This document shows, one piece after another, positions 8,913 through 17,505 of a stretch of DNA of 64,000 bases. The notes under the pieces are model-generated. The model searched no databases. It saw only the letters and a list, made by a program, of their open reading frames with translations, and was not told the DNA's origin. The translations under genes and the position numbers were made by a program. This stretch comes from Geminicoccus roseus DSM 18922 (GTDB lineage Bacteria > Pseudomonadota > Alphaproteobacteria > Geminicoccales > Geminicoccaceae), in the NCBI RefSeq assembly GCF_000427665.1, contig NZ_KE386572.1, positions 4,030,373-4,094,372 of the forward strand. The letters are read 5' to 3'. Every line of letters starts with the position of its first letter. The first letter of the stretch is position 1.

Positions 8913-9800
8913 TCAGGACAGGAGGGCGCCACCCAGCAGCAGCAGGCCGAAGCCGGTGACCAGGGCAGCGCCGGTCAGGTCCAGGGCCCGTTCGGCCCGC
9001 AGGCTTCCTTCGGAACGCCCGACCAGCAGCCGGTTCAGGCCGATGGCGCCCAGGCCCAGCAGGGTCATGGTCAGGGTCATGCCGAGTGCGATCGCCGCGA
9101 CCAGCAGGTAGCCGGCCCACAGCACGCCGTGGGCGAGCGCGAAGCTTAAGATCAGGATCGAGCCGGTGCACGGCACCAGGCCCACCGCGGCGGCCAGCCA
9201 GCCGTTCTCCCGCGGGCTCACCGGCGGGGCCGGGCGGGGGGCGGTGCTTGTTCTGGCCAGGTGGGCCTGGACCAGGGAGGTGCCGGGGTTGACGGGCCAG
9301 GATGGCGGGGGCGGGCGCAGGCGGCGCAAGGCCTGGACCAGCATCCACATCCCGGTCGCGGTCAGGACGGCATAGGCGACGATCCGGATCGCCGGCAGTT
9401 CCACCGGCACGCCGCCGAAGGTGCGCCGCAGCAGGAAGTCGGCAAAGCCCACCACCACGACCGCGGAGACGACATGCATGGTGCCGATCCGGGCGGCCAT
9501 CAGGAAGCCGTACCAGGGCCGGGCGTTGCGGGTGGCGAAGTAGCTGGTGATCACCAGCTTGCCGTGGCCCGGCCCGATCGCGTGGACCGCGCCGTACAGG
9601 AAGGCCAGCACCATGCCGCCCAGCAAAGGCACCAGCGAGCCGCCTTCCTTGAGGTCGCGCATGCCGGCCGCGACCTGGCTGTTCACGTCGCGCTGGAAGG
9701 TGAACCAGGCTGTCACCAGCCCTGGCCCCAGCGACTGCCAGAGCAGGACGGCGACGCCGAACAGGACGGCCAGACCGGCCGCGATCAGGACGAGGCGCAT
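8913..9800 (-). CDS. NicO-family (RcnA-like) metal permease
   Basis: The 295-residue membrane protein has about six to seven hydrophobic segments. Its metal-binding signature HAIGPGHGKLV (about residues 73-83) is typical of the NicO nickel/cobalt transporter family, whose other members move nickel or cobalt. A second charged-poor motif, GLVPCTGSILIL, is also characteristic. A proline-rich cytoplasmic loop (about 165-195) separates the halves. It is the last gene of the zinc operon, and its start overlaps the stop of the DUF1007 gene by 16 bp. NicO and DUF1007 genes often travel together and are sometimes Zur-regulated. The operon context suggests zinc movement, but direction and metal are inferred only. 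Confidence 0.85.
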   Translation of the reverse strand: MRLVLIAAGLAVLFGVAVLLWQSLGPGLVTAWFTFQRDVNSQVAAGMRDLKEGGSLVPLLGGMVLAFLYGAVHAIGPGHGKLVITSYFATRNARPWYGFLMAARIGTMHVVSAVVVVGFADFLLRRTFGGVPVELPAIRIVAYAVLTATGMWMLVQALRRLRPPPPSWPVNPGTSLVQAHLARTSTAPRPAPPVSPRENGWLAAAVGLVPCTGSILILSFALAHGVLWAGYLLVAAIALGMTLTMTLLGLGAIGLNRLLVGRSEGSLRAERALDLTGAALVTGFGLLLLGGALLS

Positions 9801-10417
9801 GTCAGCCGGATCACCGGGGGATGGAACAGGCCGCCCAGCAGGTCGATGTCCGAATCGACGCCGAGCTCGGTCTTGCAGGCGGAGCTGCCTTCCACGGCCG
9901 CCGCCTCCGGCCCGGTCAGGCCGATGTCGACGTAGAAGGTCTCCTCGTAGAGCGCCAGGCGGATCCCGTCGCCGAGCGGCACCGGCTCGGGCAGCGGCAG
10001 CGCGAAACGGTAGGTGACCAGGCGGCTGTCCGGCTCGATGGCGGCGGCAAAGCCGGTCACCGTTTGCAGCGGGATGCGCTGCTCGCCCACCCGCAGGTCG
10101 CTCAAGTAGTCGGTCTCCGCCAGCAGCGAGAAGGCCTCGTCCTGCAGCCTGGCGGTTTCTTCTGGCGAGAAGCGGCCATCGCCGTCCTGGTCATATTCCC
10201 CGGCCAGGAAGTCGCTGAACAGCTCGTCGAAGCGCCAGGTATGCCGGATCTCGTGCAGCCGGTTTTCCGGCGCCGCGAAGGTGACGTCGGCGGTGATCCA
10301 GACATGCGGGTGCGCCTGCGCCGGGTCGCCCGCCAGGACGACGGGCAGCGCCAGGGCCAGCGCCGCGGCCAGGCGGCACGGGTGGTGGCAACCGCGGGGA
10401 GGAGGGATGCTGGTCAT
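9785..10417 (-). CDS. DUF1007 family periplasmic protein
   Basis: This 210-residue protein begins with a signal peptide (hydrophobic stretch LAAALALALPVVLAG, cleavage near AQA-HPH). The mature part opens with HPHVWI, the conserved start of DUF1007 proteins and a plausible metal-binding N-terminus. Residues about 75-90 carry an EF-hand-like DQDGDGRFSPEE. The family has no established biochemical role; it is usually encoded with NicO permeases or zinc ABC systems and is thought to help metal handling in the periplasm. Here it sits between aztD and the NicO permease, 79 bp after aztD, and overlaps the permease start. Confidence 0.85.
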   Translation of the reverse strand: MTSIPPPRGCHHPCRLAAALALALPVVLAGDPAQAHPHVWITADVTFAAPENRLHEIRHTWRFDELFSDFLAGEYDQDGDGRFSPEETARLQDEAFSLLAETDYLSDLRVGEQRIPLQTVTGFAAAIEPDSRLVTYRFALPLPEPVPLGDGIRLALYEETFYVDIGLTGPEAAAVEGSSACKTELGVDSDIDLLGGLFHPPVIRLTCASS

Positions 10418-10496
10418 GTCGCCCGATCCGAAGTGTTGCCGGCACCGTCGGGCCCAAAGCTAGCATCCCTCCGTGCGGGGTGGCGATGCCGGGGCT

Positions 10497-11708
10497 TCAG
10501 TCGTGGTCGTGCGTCTCGCCGGCGCCGCCCACGGCCACGATGTTGAAGGGCATGCCGTCCACGGCGATCTCGCCCGCCTTGGCGAAGCTCTCCGCGTCCA
10601 CCAGGTGCAGCCGGGCGTTCAGCGGGTCGGTGACCACCACCTGGTCGCCGGCGACGGCGACGCGCGGCCGCGGGTCGCTCCAGTGCCCGTCCATGGAATA
10701 GGGATCGGTCACGGTCAGCGACTGGGCAATCTCGGCCTTCAGCACGTCGATCTTGTGCAGCTGGCCGTCCTCGGTGACCACATAGGCGAAGCGCGGGCGG
10801 ATCGGATCGGTGGCGAAATGGACCCGGCGGGTCGGCAGCTGCACGAGCTGGAAGCCCTGCTCGCCCGCGGACGGATCGACCACCAGGATGCGGTCGGGAC
10901 CGTAATTGCCGAGGAAGTACTGCAGGCCCTTGCCGCCGATCAGGGTGGTGGCGTGGCCTTCGGGCAGGGAGGCCGGGTAGGGGAGGTGCTGGATCTGCGG
11001 GGCGCCGCTCTCCTGGCTGATCAGCAGGAGGCCGGTCTCGCAGGCCAGCGCGTACAGGGCGCCGGAGCCGGCGGAGCCGTGAAGGTCGGGGCAGGCCACG
11101 TCCTCGCCGACCTGGTTGCCTGCAAAGTCCACGACCCGCGCGCCGACCGGCAGCTCGGAGGGATCCTGCGGGTGCGGGATCGTGACCACCGCGTGGTTCT
11201 GGTAGGGCACCGCGACGCCATGGTGGGGCGCGCCGATGCCGGCGGTGCGGACCTCGGCGTTGCCGTCCAGGACCGCCTGCTCGGAGGTGAAGCGCGCCTG
11301 GTCCTCGCCGTCGAACCACTGGGCGATCTGGCCTTGCTGCTCCACGAAATGGGCGGGCTTGGCGCCGGCCAGCTTCATGTCGAGCAGGCGGGCTTCCTCG
11401 ACCTCGATGTCGCCATGGTCGCCATGGTCGTGGAAGCTGATCCCGGTCGAGATCGCCGACACCGCGCCGGCCTTGCCCTGGATGGCGAACACGGTCTGGC
11501 CGGATCCGGTGCGGTAGAGCGAGGCCGGCCCGTCGATGTCGAACCGGCCGAGCTGCTGCTGGCCGATCGCGTCGATCACCGTCACCTGCGGTGCTCCGTG
11601 ATCCGACACGAAGAGGCGCCAGGCGGCGACCTCCTCGGCATGGGCCGCGCCCGCCGCAAGCGACATGGACAAGGCGATGGCCGTGGCGGAGGCCAGGCTG
11701 GCCTTCAT
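10497..11708 (-). CDS. aztD: AztD-like periplasmic zinc metallochaperone
   Basis: The 403-residue protein has a clear signal peptide (MKASLASATAIALSMSLAAG, cut near AHA-EE). The mature part is a beta-propeller with repeated strands such as RLFVSDHGAPQVTVID and QVVVTDPLNARLHLVD. A histidine/aspartate segment, FHDHGDHGD, sits at about residue 92, with APHHGVAVPY further on and the C-terminus GETHDHD. These match AztD of the Paracoccus AztABCD zinc system, which passes zinc to the binding protein AztC. It follows aztC by 50 bp and has a CAGGAG ribosome site. The aztA and aztB transporter genes that normally accompany it are absent here. Confidence 0.87.
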   Translation of the reverse strand: MKASLASATAIALSMSLAAGAAHAEEVAAWRLFVSDHGAPQVTVIDAIGQQQLGRFDIDGPASLYRTGSGQTVFAIQGKAGAVSAISTGISFHDHGDHGDIEVEEARLLDMKLAGAKPAHFVEQQGQIAQWFDGEDQARFTSEQAVLDGNAEVRTAGIGAPHHGVAVPYQNHAVVTIPHPQDPSELPVGARVVDFAGNQVGEDVACPDLHGSAGSGALYALACETGLLLISQESGAPQIQHLPYPASLPEGHATTLIGGKGLQYFLGNYGPDRILVVDPSAGEQGFQLVQLPTRRVHFATDPIRPRFAYVVTEDGQLHKIDVLKAEIAQSLTVTDPYSMDGHWSDPRPRVAVAGDQVVVTDPLNARLHLVDAESFAKAGEIAVDGMPFNIVAVGGAGETHDHD

Positions 11709-11758
11709 GGGAATCTCCTGGGTGATGGTCTGGGTGAACGGGGGGAGCTGGCGGGGGC

Positions 11759-12697
11759 TCAGCTTCCGAGGATGGCGCCGCGGATGGTCGTCATGTTGTG
11801 CCGCATCATCTCGACATAGGTGGCGGCCGGGCCGTCCGGGCCGGACAGCGCGTCGGAATAAAGCTCGCCGCCGATGGCGAGGCCGGTTTCCGCGGCAATC
11901 CGCTCGATCAGCTTCGCGTTGGTGACGTTCTCCACGAAGATCGCCGAAGCCTGGTCCTGGCGGATCTGCTCGATCAGCGCCGCGACCTCGGCCGCGGAAG
12001 CCTCGGAGCTGGTGGAGATCCCGTTGGGCGCCAGGAAGGCGAGCCCGTAGGCCTCGCCGAAATAGCGGAAGGCGTCGTGGGAGGTGATGATGGTGCGCCG
12101 GTCGGCCGGGACCGCCGCAAGCCCCGCCCGGATCTCCGCGTCCAGCGCTGCCAGCCGTTCGCCATAGGCGCGGGCATTGGCCCTATAGCCGTCGCAGCCG
12201 GCCGCATCGGCCGCGCAGAAGGCGTCCGCGATGTTGGCCACGTAGACCAGGGCATTGGGCACCGACTGCCAGGCATGGGGATCGTAATCCCCATGGTGAT
12301 GGTGGCCGTGCTCGTCGCCATGGCCGTGGCCGTCGTCCTCGGGATCGCGGAGCAGGTCGCTGTTCTGGGTCAGCTCGACCACCGGCGCCTGCGTGCCGCT
12401 CGCGGCGACCAGGCGCTGCAGGAAGCCCTCGAACTGGAGGCCGTTGACCAGCACCAGGTCGGCGTCGCCGACGGCGATGGCGTCGGCCGGGGTCGGCTCA
12501 TAGACATGGGCGTCGCCGTTGGGGCCCACCAGCGAAACCACCGCGACCCGGTCGCCGCCGACCTGCTTCGCGAAGTCGGCGATGATCGAGAAGCTGGCCA
12601 CCGCGTCGAGCTGCGGCTCGGCGGCCGGGGCCGGGTGGCTGGTGGTGGCCAGAACAGCAAGCGCGGCCAGGCTGAACAGATGCCGGCGCATCATCAT
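11759..12697 (-). CDS. aztC: AztC-like zinc ABC substrate-binding protein
   Basis: AztC is a cluster A-I (ZnuA-like) zinc-binding protein of the periplasm. The 312-residue product has a signal peptide (MMMRRHLFSLAALAVLATTS, cut near APA-AE). It carries the expected ligand regions: NGDAHVYEPTPADA with the first His, a flexible His/Asp loop (DDGHGHGDEHGHHHHGDYDPHA), ITSHDAFRYFG with the third His, and a distal acidic site near GGELYSDAL. The family ends about 300 residues, as here. Its His-rich loop is thought to help capture zinc delivered by AztD. It lies between zur and aztD in the operon. No permease or ATPase gene is next to it. Confidence 0.9.
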   Translation of the reverse strand: MMMRRHLFSLAALAVLATTSHPAPAAEPQLDAVASFSIIADFAKQVGGDRVAVVSLVGPNGDAHVYEPTPADAIAVGDADLVLVNGLQFEGFLQRLVAASGTQAPVVELTQNSDLLRDPEDDGHGHGDEHGHHHHGDYDPHAWQSVPNALVYVANIADAFCAADAAGCDGYRANARAYGERLAALDAEIRAGLAAVPADRRTIITSHDAFRYFGEAYGLAFLAPNGISTSSEASAAEVAALIEQIRQDQASAIFVENVTNAKLIERIAAETGLAIGGELYSDALSGPDGPAATYVEMMRHNMTTIRGAILGS

Positions 12698-12751
12698 GGT
12701 CAGGGAACTCCGGGATCGAAGGAGGTGGGGACGGGCGGGGGCGCCCGGGAG

Positions 12752-13246
12752 CTAGCTGCAGACCAGGCGCCGGGGGCGGGGCGGCGGATCGGCCTGGGTC
12801 GGCGGGCGGGTGGTGGCGAGCTGGCCGTGGTCGGCGCAGCTCCGGCAGGCACCTTCGACCTCGACCACGCTGCTCTGGACCTGGAAGCCGGAAGCCCGGG
12901 CCTCGCCCGCGAGCTGCGCATCCAGCCGCGGCGACAGCTTTTCCTCCACCGCGTCGCAGATCCCGCAGATCAGGAACAGGCGGGCCCCGGCGATGCCCGG
13001 ATGGCGGGTCGCGAGATAGCAGTCCCGGCGCTCCACCCGCACCACCAGCCCCTGTCCGGTCAGCCGGCCGAGCGCCCGGTAAAGGCTGTGCGGCGAGATC
13101 CGCCGCTCCAGCTTCGCCGACAGCATCTGCAGCAGGGCATAGGCGCCGACCGGGCGGCCGGCCTGGCGCAGGAGCTCCAGGAGGGTGGCGGGCAGGGCAG
13201 CGGCCGGAAGCCTGCGCCGGTCGCGCGTCGCCGAGCGCAGGGTCAT
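12752..13246 (-). CDS. zur: Fur-family zinc uptake regulator (Zur)
   Basis: Zur represses zinc-uptake genes when zinc is bound. The 164-residue protein has a winged-helix N-terminus ([20 protein letters not shown], then [18 protein letters not shown]) and a dimerisation domain with the structural zinc cysteines as CGIC and CRSC, and HxP-type ligand ATRHPG. ATG 13246 overlaps the stop of the upstream cobW-type gene as ATGA, so the two are translationally coupled. The C-terminal tail is basic and proline-rich. The context with AztC, AztD and a CobW GTPase makes Zur a better name than Fur or Nur. It probably acts on the palindrome upstream of the operon. Confidence 0.88.
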   Translation of the reverse strand: MTLRSATRDRRRLPAAALPATLLELLRQAGRPVGAYALLQMLSAKLERRISPHSLYRALGRLTGQGLVVRVERRDCYLATRHPGIAGARLFLICGICDAVEEKLSPRLDAQLAGEARASGFQVQSSVVEVEGACRSCADHGQLATTRPPTQADPPPRPRRLVCS

Positions 13247-14481
13247 GCGGCCGCGCGCTCCCAGCTGGGGAACGGGTCGGCCAGGTGGCTGTAGTGGGCG
13301 GGGTCGAAGCCGGACCCGTCCTCCTGGCCGACCAGGCAGTCGTCCAGGGCGGCGCTGATCGCGGCCCGGTCCAGGTCCTGGCCGATGAACACCAGTTCCT
13401 GGCGGCGGTCGCCCCAGCCGAGTGCCCAGCGCCCCTGGAGCTGGCGTCGCCAGGCCGGGTCGTCCGGCCATCGCTGGCGCGGCACCGCCGCCCACCACAG
13501 GCCCAGCGGCTCCGTCCGGCAGATGGCGCCGGCCAGGCTCATCTCGCCCACATGGGCCGGCCGCGTCGCCAGCCAGAACAGGCCTTTCGCCCGGATCAGG
13601 CCCGGCCAGGTGGCGGCCAGGAACGCGCTGAACCGTGCTGGATGGAACGGCCGGCGGGCGCGGTAGACGAAGCTGCTGATCCCGTATTCCTCGGTCTCGG
13701 GAACATGGTCGGCAAAGCCGTTCAGCTCCTTGTACCAGAGGGGGTGCTGGTGGGCCCGCTCGAAGTCGAACCGGCCGGTGTCCAGCACCTCGTCCAGCGG
13801 CACCCGGGCGAAGTCGGTCTCGACCAGGCGGGCGTCGGGGTTGAGCGCCCGGACCACCGCGCGGACCGAGGCCAGCCGGTCGGGGGCGACCAGCGAGACC
13901 TTGTTCAGCACGATCACGTCGGCGAACTCGATCTGGTCGACCAGGAGGTCCACCAGGCTGCGCGTGTCGCCCTCGCCGGCGGTCTCGCCCCGGTCGGCCA
14001 GAAGGTCGCTGCTGGCATAGCCCTGCAGCAGGCTGGCCGCGTCGACCACGGTCACCATGGTGTCCAGCCGCGCCACGTCGGAGAGCGAGCGGTCGTGCTC
14101 GTCGCGGAACTCGAAGGTGGCGGCGACCGGCAGCGGCTCGGCGATCCCGGTGCCCTCGATCACCAGATGGTCGAACCGGCCCTCCGCCGCGAGCCGCGCC
14201 ACTTCCTGGAGCAGGTCGTCGCGCAGCGTGCAGCAGATGCAGCCGTTGGTCATTTCGACCAGCTTCTCCTCGGTGCGGGACAGGCCGCCCTGCTCGCGCA
14301 CCAGCGCCGCGTCGACGTTCACCTCGGACATGTCGTTGACGATCACCGCGACCCGCCGGCCCTCGCGGTTGTGCAGGATGTGGTGGAGCAGGGTGGTCTT
14401 GCCGGCCCCGAGGAAGCCGGAAAGCACGGTCACCGGAAGGCGTGGGGCAGGCAACCCGTCGGGCAGCTGTTGGCGCTGCAT
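13243..14481 (-). CDS. CobW/COG0523 zinc-type GTPase
   Basis: The 412-residue protein belongs to the G3E GTPases. It shows Walker [10 protein letters not shown] (about 22-30), the metal-binding CxCC as [12 protein letters not shown], the Mg-binding [12 protein letters not shown], and NKVS in the guanine-specificity position (usually NKxD). The C-terminal CobW domain runs from about residue 260 to 400. Members in Zur regulons (ZigA, ZagA, ZNG1-type) are thought to supply zinc to client enzymes under zinc shortage. It is the first gene of the operon, overlaps zur by 4 bp, and the perfect palindrome at 14537-14550 lies just upstream. Client proteins are unknown. Confidence 0.9.
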   Translation of the reverse strand: MQRQQLPDGLPAPRLPVTVLSGFLGAGKTTLLHHILHNREGRRVAVIVNDMSEVNVDAALVREQGGLSRTEEKLVEMTNGCICCTLRDDLLQEVARLAAEGRFDHLVIEGTGIAEPLPVAATFEFRDEHDRSLSDVARLDTMVTVVDAASLLQGYASSDLLADRGETAGEGDTRSLVDLLVDQIEFADVIVLNKVSLVAPDRLASVRAVVRALNPDARLVETDFARVPLDEVLDTGRFDFERAHQHPLWYKELNGFADHVPETEEYGISSFVYRARRPFHPARFSAFLAATWPGLIRAKGLFWLATRPAHVGEMSLAGAICRTEPLGLWWAAVPRQRWPDDPAWRRQLQGRWALGWGDRRQELVFIGQDLDRAAISAALDDCLVGQEDGSGFDPAHYSHLADPFPSWERAAA

Positions 14482-14536
14482 GCTGCATTCCTTGCGATGA
14501 AAGAAGGATCCGCCCCGGGGGCGGATAAGGTGCCGG

Positions 14537-14550
14537 AACGTTATAACGTT
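14537..14550 (-). promoter_or_regulatory. zur: Candidate Zur box upstream of the zinc operon
   Basis: AACGTTATAACGTT is a perfect 14-bp palindrome, 56 bp upstream of the first gene of the zinc operon, set in an AT-rich island (ending GCATTATTGAATC) within very GC-rich DNA. Zur operators of proteobacteria contain GTTAT...ATAAC half-sites, which match its core. The operon encodes Zur itself, so autoregulation is likely. The remaining part of 14482-14798 shows no gene. Confidence 0.6.
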
Positions 14551-14798
14551 GCATTATTGAATCGGCAATCGCTGTCCTGTGTGCAGCGACCGTATCGAGG
14601 GCCGCATCGGGGGCGGGGGGCGCAGCAGGCCGGGATGGCGGCCCCTCCGGCCTGGAAAAGCCAGTCCCGGGGCAGCTTCGCGTTCATGCTCCCGAAGTGA
14701 TCGCTTTATCCCCTCACACCGTCCCGGTTCGACCGGTCGACCCGAGCTGAAATCGTTGCCATATCCATTCCAGGCGGAACCGGCCGGAGAGGCTTCCC

Positions 14799-16286
14799 AT
14801 GACCATCGTGCGCAGCGTACCCACCCTGAGCATGGCGATGCTCGTCGCGAGCCTGGCATCGCCAGTATCGGCGCAATCCTCCGAAGTGCCGCCCGGGCAG
14901 GTGCCTCGGCCGCAGGCAGCCATCGATGTCCCCGGACCTGTCGCCGGGGCTCCGCTCAGCGGGGAGTATGCCGCCGCCGTGGGGCGGGTGGCCTATCTCT
15001 GGGGATGGCCGCTGGTGAACATGCAGAACCGGCTGAAGCTTTTCGCAGCCGCGCCCGAGCCGGGCCTGCTCGGCGGGGTCCTGCCGGTGGCCCCGACCAA
15101 CCGCCTCGCGATGCTCTCGGACTATCTCGCGCCGGAACAGCGCTTCGTCACCTCGCCCAACCAGGACGTCGTCTATGGCGCCGGGTTCCTCGACCTGGCG
15201 CAGGAGCCGGTCGTGGTGCAGGTGCCGGATTTCGGGGAGCGGTTCTGAGTCTACCAGATCGTCGACCAGCGCAGTGATTCCTTTGCCCGGCTCGGCCGGC
15301 AATACGGAAGTGCTCCCGGCCACTACCTGCTAGTCGGCCCGGACTGGGAGGGCGACGTGCCGGAAGGCATCCGGGCAGTCTTTCGCTCAAGCACCCATGT
15401 CGGCGCCGTCTTCCCGCGCATCTTCATGGACGACACCGCCGCGGACCGGGCGGCGATCCAGCCGCTGGTGGACCAGGTCTCCGCCTACCCGTTGTCCGAA
15501 TACCAGGGCCGGATGACGACCACCGACTGGTCCGAGGCGCCGGTCATCCCGCAACCCGAACAGTCCGGGTCCGGGGAAACCCAGTGGGTGGTGCCGGAGC
15601 GCTTCTTCGAGCAGCTGCCGGAGGTGATGGACCAGGTGCCGCCGCTGCCCGGAGAGGAGGCCCTCTACGCCTGGATCCGGCAGATCCTCGACGCTGCCAA
15701 GGATGACCCGGCGCTGAAGCAGGCGCTGCAGGATGTCGCCGCGACCACGGAGGCCGAGATCGTCGGCCCGATGTTCGAGTTCAGCAACAACGGCGTCGAG
15801 GCCGGCAATGGCTGGCGGACCCAGAAGAACTCGGCTCGCTTCGGCACCGGCTATTTCCAGCGCACCGCGACCGCCAAAGGCAACATGTTCTCGAACGTGC
15901 CCGAGGAGACGCTGTACTACGGCGCCGATTTCGACAGCACCGGCCAGCGGCTCGACGGTGCGCATGCGTATTCCGTCACCTTCGCTCCTGGCCAGACGCC
16001 GCCGGTGCAAGGGTTCTGGTCGCTGACGCTCTACAACCAGGAGCATTTCTTCGCGCCGAACGAGCTGAACCGGTTCTCGCTCGGCACCAAGAACAAGACG
16101 CTGCAGAGCAACCCGGACGGCAGCCTGACGATCCATGTCCAGCAGGCTTCGCCGGGTGCGGACAAGGAGTCGAACTGGCTGCCGGCGCCGGAAGGTCCCT
16201 TTTCCCTCTATATCCGGGCCTACCAGCCTGGTGAGGCTGCCGTCACCGGCGCCTGGGTGCCGCCGCCGATCGTGATGAAGCCCTGA
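14799..16286 (+). pseudogene. DUF1254/DUF1214 family secreted protein interrupted by an in-frame TGA
   Basis: The full frame codes for about 495 residues: a signal peptide (MTIVRSVPTLSMAMLVASLA, cut near VSA-QS), an N-terminal DUF1254 domain (YLWGWPLVNMQNRL, SPNQDVVYGAGFLDL) and a C-terminal DUF1214 domain (GFWSLTLYNQEHFF, SLGTKNKTL, NWLPAPEGPFSLYIRAYQP). At 15246-15248 the codon is TGA in the context DFGERF-stop-VYQIVDQRSDSF. Relatives have tryptophan there, so a TGG to TGA change is likely. Both sides stay in the same frame and otherwise look undamaged. The gene is therefore a very recent pseudogene, a sequencing error or a readthrough case. The family's function is unknown. It has its own promoter region and is convergent with the TetR gene. 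Confidence 0.8.
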
Positions 16287-16341
16287 CCACGCCTGGCCGC
16301 CGAGGTCGATCTGCTGCGGCAAGAACGACCGGCCCCGGAGG

Positions 16342-16932
16342 TCAGGAACGCAGCAGGCCGGCGGCCAGGTGACGGAAGGTCTCGACCGCCTTGGGCAGGA
16401 CGGCATGGGGATCGTCCGAGGCAGCGATCCAGAGCGAGGCGCTGAGCGCGGCGCCGTTGAGCAGGCGCGCGGCGGCCTCGGGGTCGACCGGGCGGATCGT
16501 GTTCTCGTCGATCAGGGCCTGGATGGTCTGGGCGGTGCGGCGCAGGCAGGCGTTCTGGTTCGGCCAGCCGGACGGGTCGCCCAGCACGGCCGGGCCGTCC
16601 AGCAGCATGATGCGCTGGATCTCCGGCTCCAGCGCCATCTCGATATAGGCGATGCTTTCCGCGAGCAGGCCCAGCCAGACCGTTTCCGCCTGGTCGCGGG
16701 CGACCTGCATCCGCGCCAGCATCTCCTCGTCGATCTGGGCCACGACCGCCTGCAGCAGGCCCTTCTTGTCGCCGAAATTGTGGTAGAGCGCGCCGCGCGT
16801 CAGCCCGGCATCGGCGGTCAGGTCGTCCATGGAGGCGGCGGCATAGCCCTTGGCGGCGAACGCCTGGCGCGCCGCCCGGACCAGCTTGGCGCGGGTTTCC
16901 TCGACCATCTCGGCTCGGCGTCGGGGGGCCAC
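16342..16932 (-). CDS. TetR-family transcriptional regulator
   Basis: The 196-residue repressor has a classic TetR DNA-binding domain (RAKLVRAARQAFAAKGYAAA, then LTADAGLTRGALYHNFGDKK) followed by a TetR C-terminal ligand domain. GTG 16932 (VAPRRRAEMVEETR) is the chosen start; ATG 16908 is a possible shorter one. Longer readings run into the operator region upstream. It is divergent from a RidA-family gene, and three CATACG-N3-CGTATG palindromes lie between them at 16955-17021. The arrangement strongly suggests that it represses both itself and the neighbour. The inducer is unknown. Confidence 0.92.
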   Translation of the reverse strand: MAPRRRAEMVEETRAKLVRAARQAFAAKGYAAASMDDLTADAGLTRGALYHNFGDKKGLLQAVVAQIDEEMLARMQVARDQAETVWLGLLAESIAYIEMALEPEIQRIMLLDGPAVLGDPSGWPNQNACLRRTAQTIQALIDENTIRPVDPEAAARLLNGAALSASLWIAASDDPHAVLPKAVETFRHLAAGLLRS

Positions 16933-16954
16933 GGAGCGTCTCCAGAAAGTTTCC

Positions 16955-17021
16955 CATACGCTTCGTATGCCAATTGACATACGAAGCGTATGCGGAAATA
17001 GTCTCACATACGAGGCGTATA
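16955..17021. promoter_or_regulatory. Three palindromic operators in the TetR/RidA intergenic region
   Basis: Three 15-bp sites share the form CATACG-N3-CGTATG: CATACGCTTCGTATG (16955-16969), CATACGAAGCGTATG (16978-16992) and the near-perfect CATACGAGGCGTATA (17007-17021). The first two are exact reverse complements of each other. Sites start 23 and 29 bp apart, about 2-3 helical turns. They lie 23 bp from the TetR start and 64 bp from the RidA start, as expected for a divergent TetR-type operator cluster. Confidence 0.85.
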
Positions 17022-17084
17022 CCAAATCGGCGCGCCGGCCAGAAGATGGTCCGTGCGGCCGCCTCGCCACCCAAGGAGCAGACC

Positions 17085-17483
17085 ATGACCATGCGTGACG
17101 CGATCTTCCCGGCGCGGCGGCAGGACCTCTACGACAAGCATCGCTACTCGGCGGCAATCCGCTCCGGCGACCTCCTGTTCGTTTCCGGGCAGGTGGGCAG
17201 CCGGGAGGACGGCTCGCCGGAGCCGGACTTCCCAAGCCAGGTCCAGCTGGCGTTCGACAATCTCGAGGGGGTGCTCCAGGCCGCCGGCTGCGGCTTCGAC
17301 GACGTGGTGGACGTGACCACCTTCCACACCGACCCGGCCAGCCAGTTCCCGGCGGTTTCGGAGGTCCGGAACCGGATCTTCCCCGACAAGCCCTATCCGA
17401 ACTGGACCGCGGTGGGGGTGACCTGGCTGGCCGGCTTCGACTTCGAGATCAAGGTGATCGCCCGGATCCCGCAGGCGGCCTGA
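17085..17483 (+). CDS. RidA (YjgF/YER057c/UK114) family protein
   Basis: The 132-residue protein follows the RidA fold: YSAAIRSGDLLFVSGQVGSR, QVQLAFDNLEGVLQAAGCGF, VVDVTTFHTD, and the C-terminal WTAVGVTWLAGFDFEIKVIA. RidA proteins deaminate reactive enamine/imine intermediates; the catalytic Arg of that subgroup normally sits near R105, where here the sequence reads TAVGVTW, so this member may belong to a related subfamily with another substrate. ATG 17085 has an AAGGAG ribosome site. It is under the palindromic operators of the divergent TetR gene, suggesting induction by a small molecule. Confidence 0.9.
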   Translation: MTMRDAIFPARRQDLYDKHRYSAAIRSGDLLFVSGQVGSREDGSPEPDFPSQVQLAFDNLEGVLQAAGCGFDDVVDVTTFHTDPASQFPAVSEVRNRIFPDKPYPNWTAVGVTWLAGFDFEIKVIARIPQAA

Positions 17484-17505
17484 CCCCCGGCCCTCGTGCC
17501 AGGCG

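Noticed and set aside
15246-15248. TGA in the DUF1254 gene as a selenocysteine codon
   Set aside because: No SECIS-like hairpin was recognised just after it, the family is not a known selenoprotein and the position is expected to be Trp.
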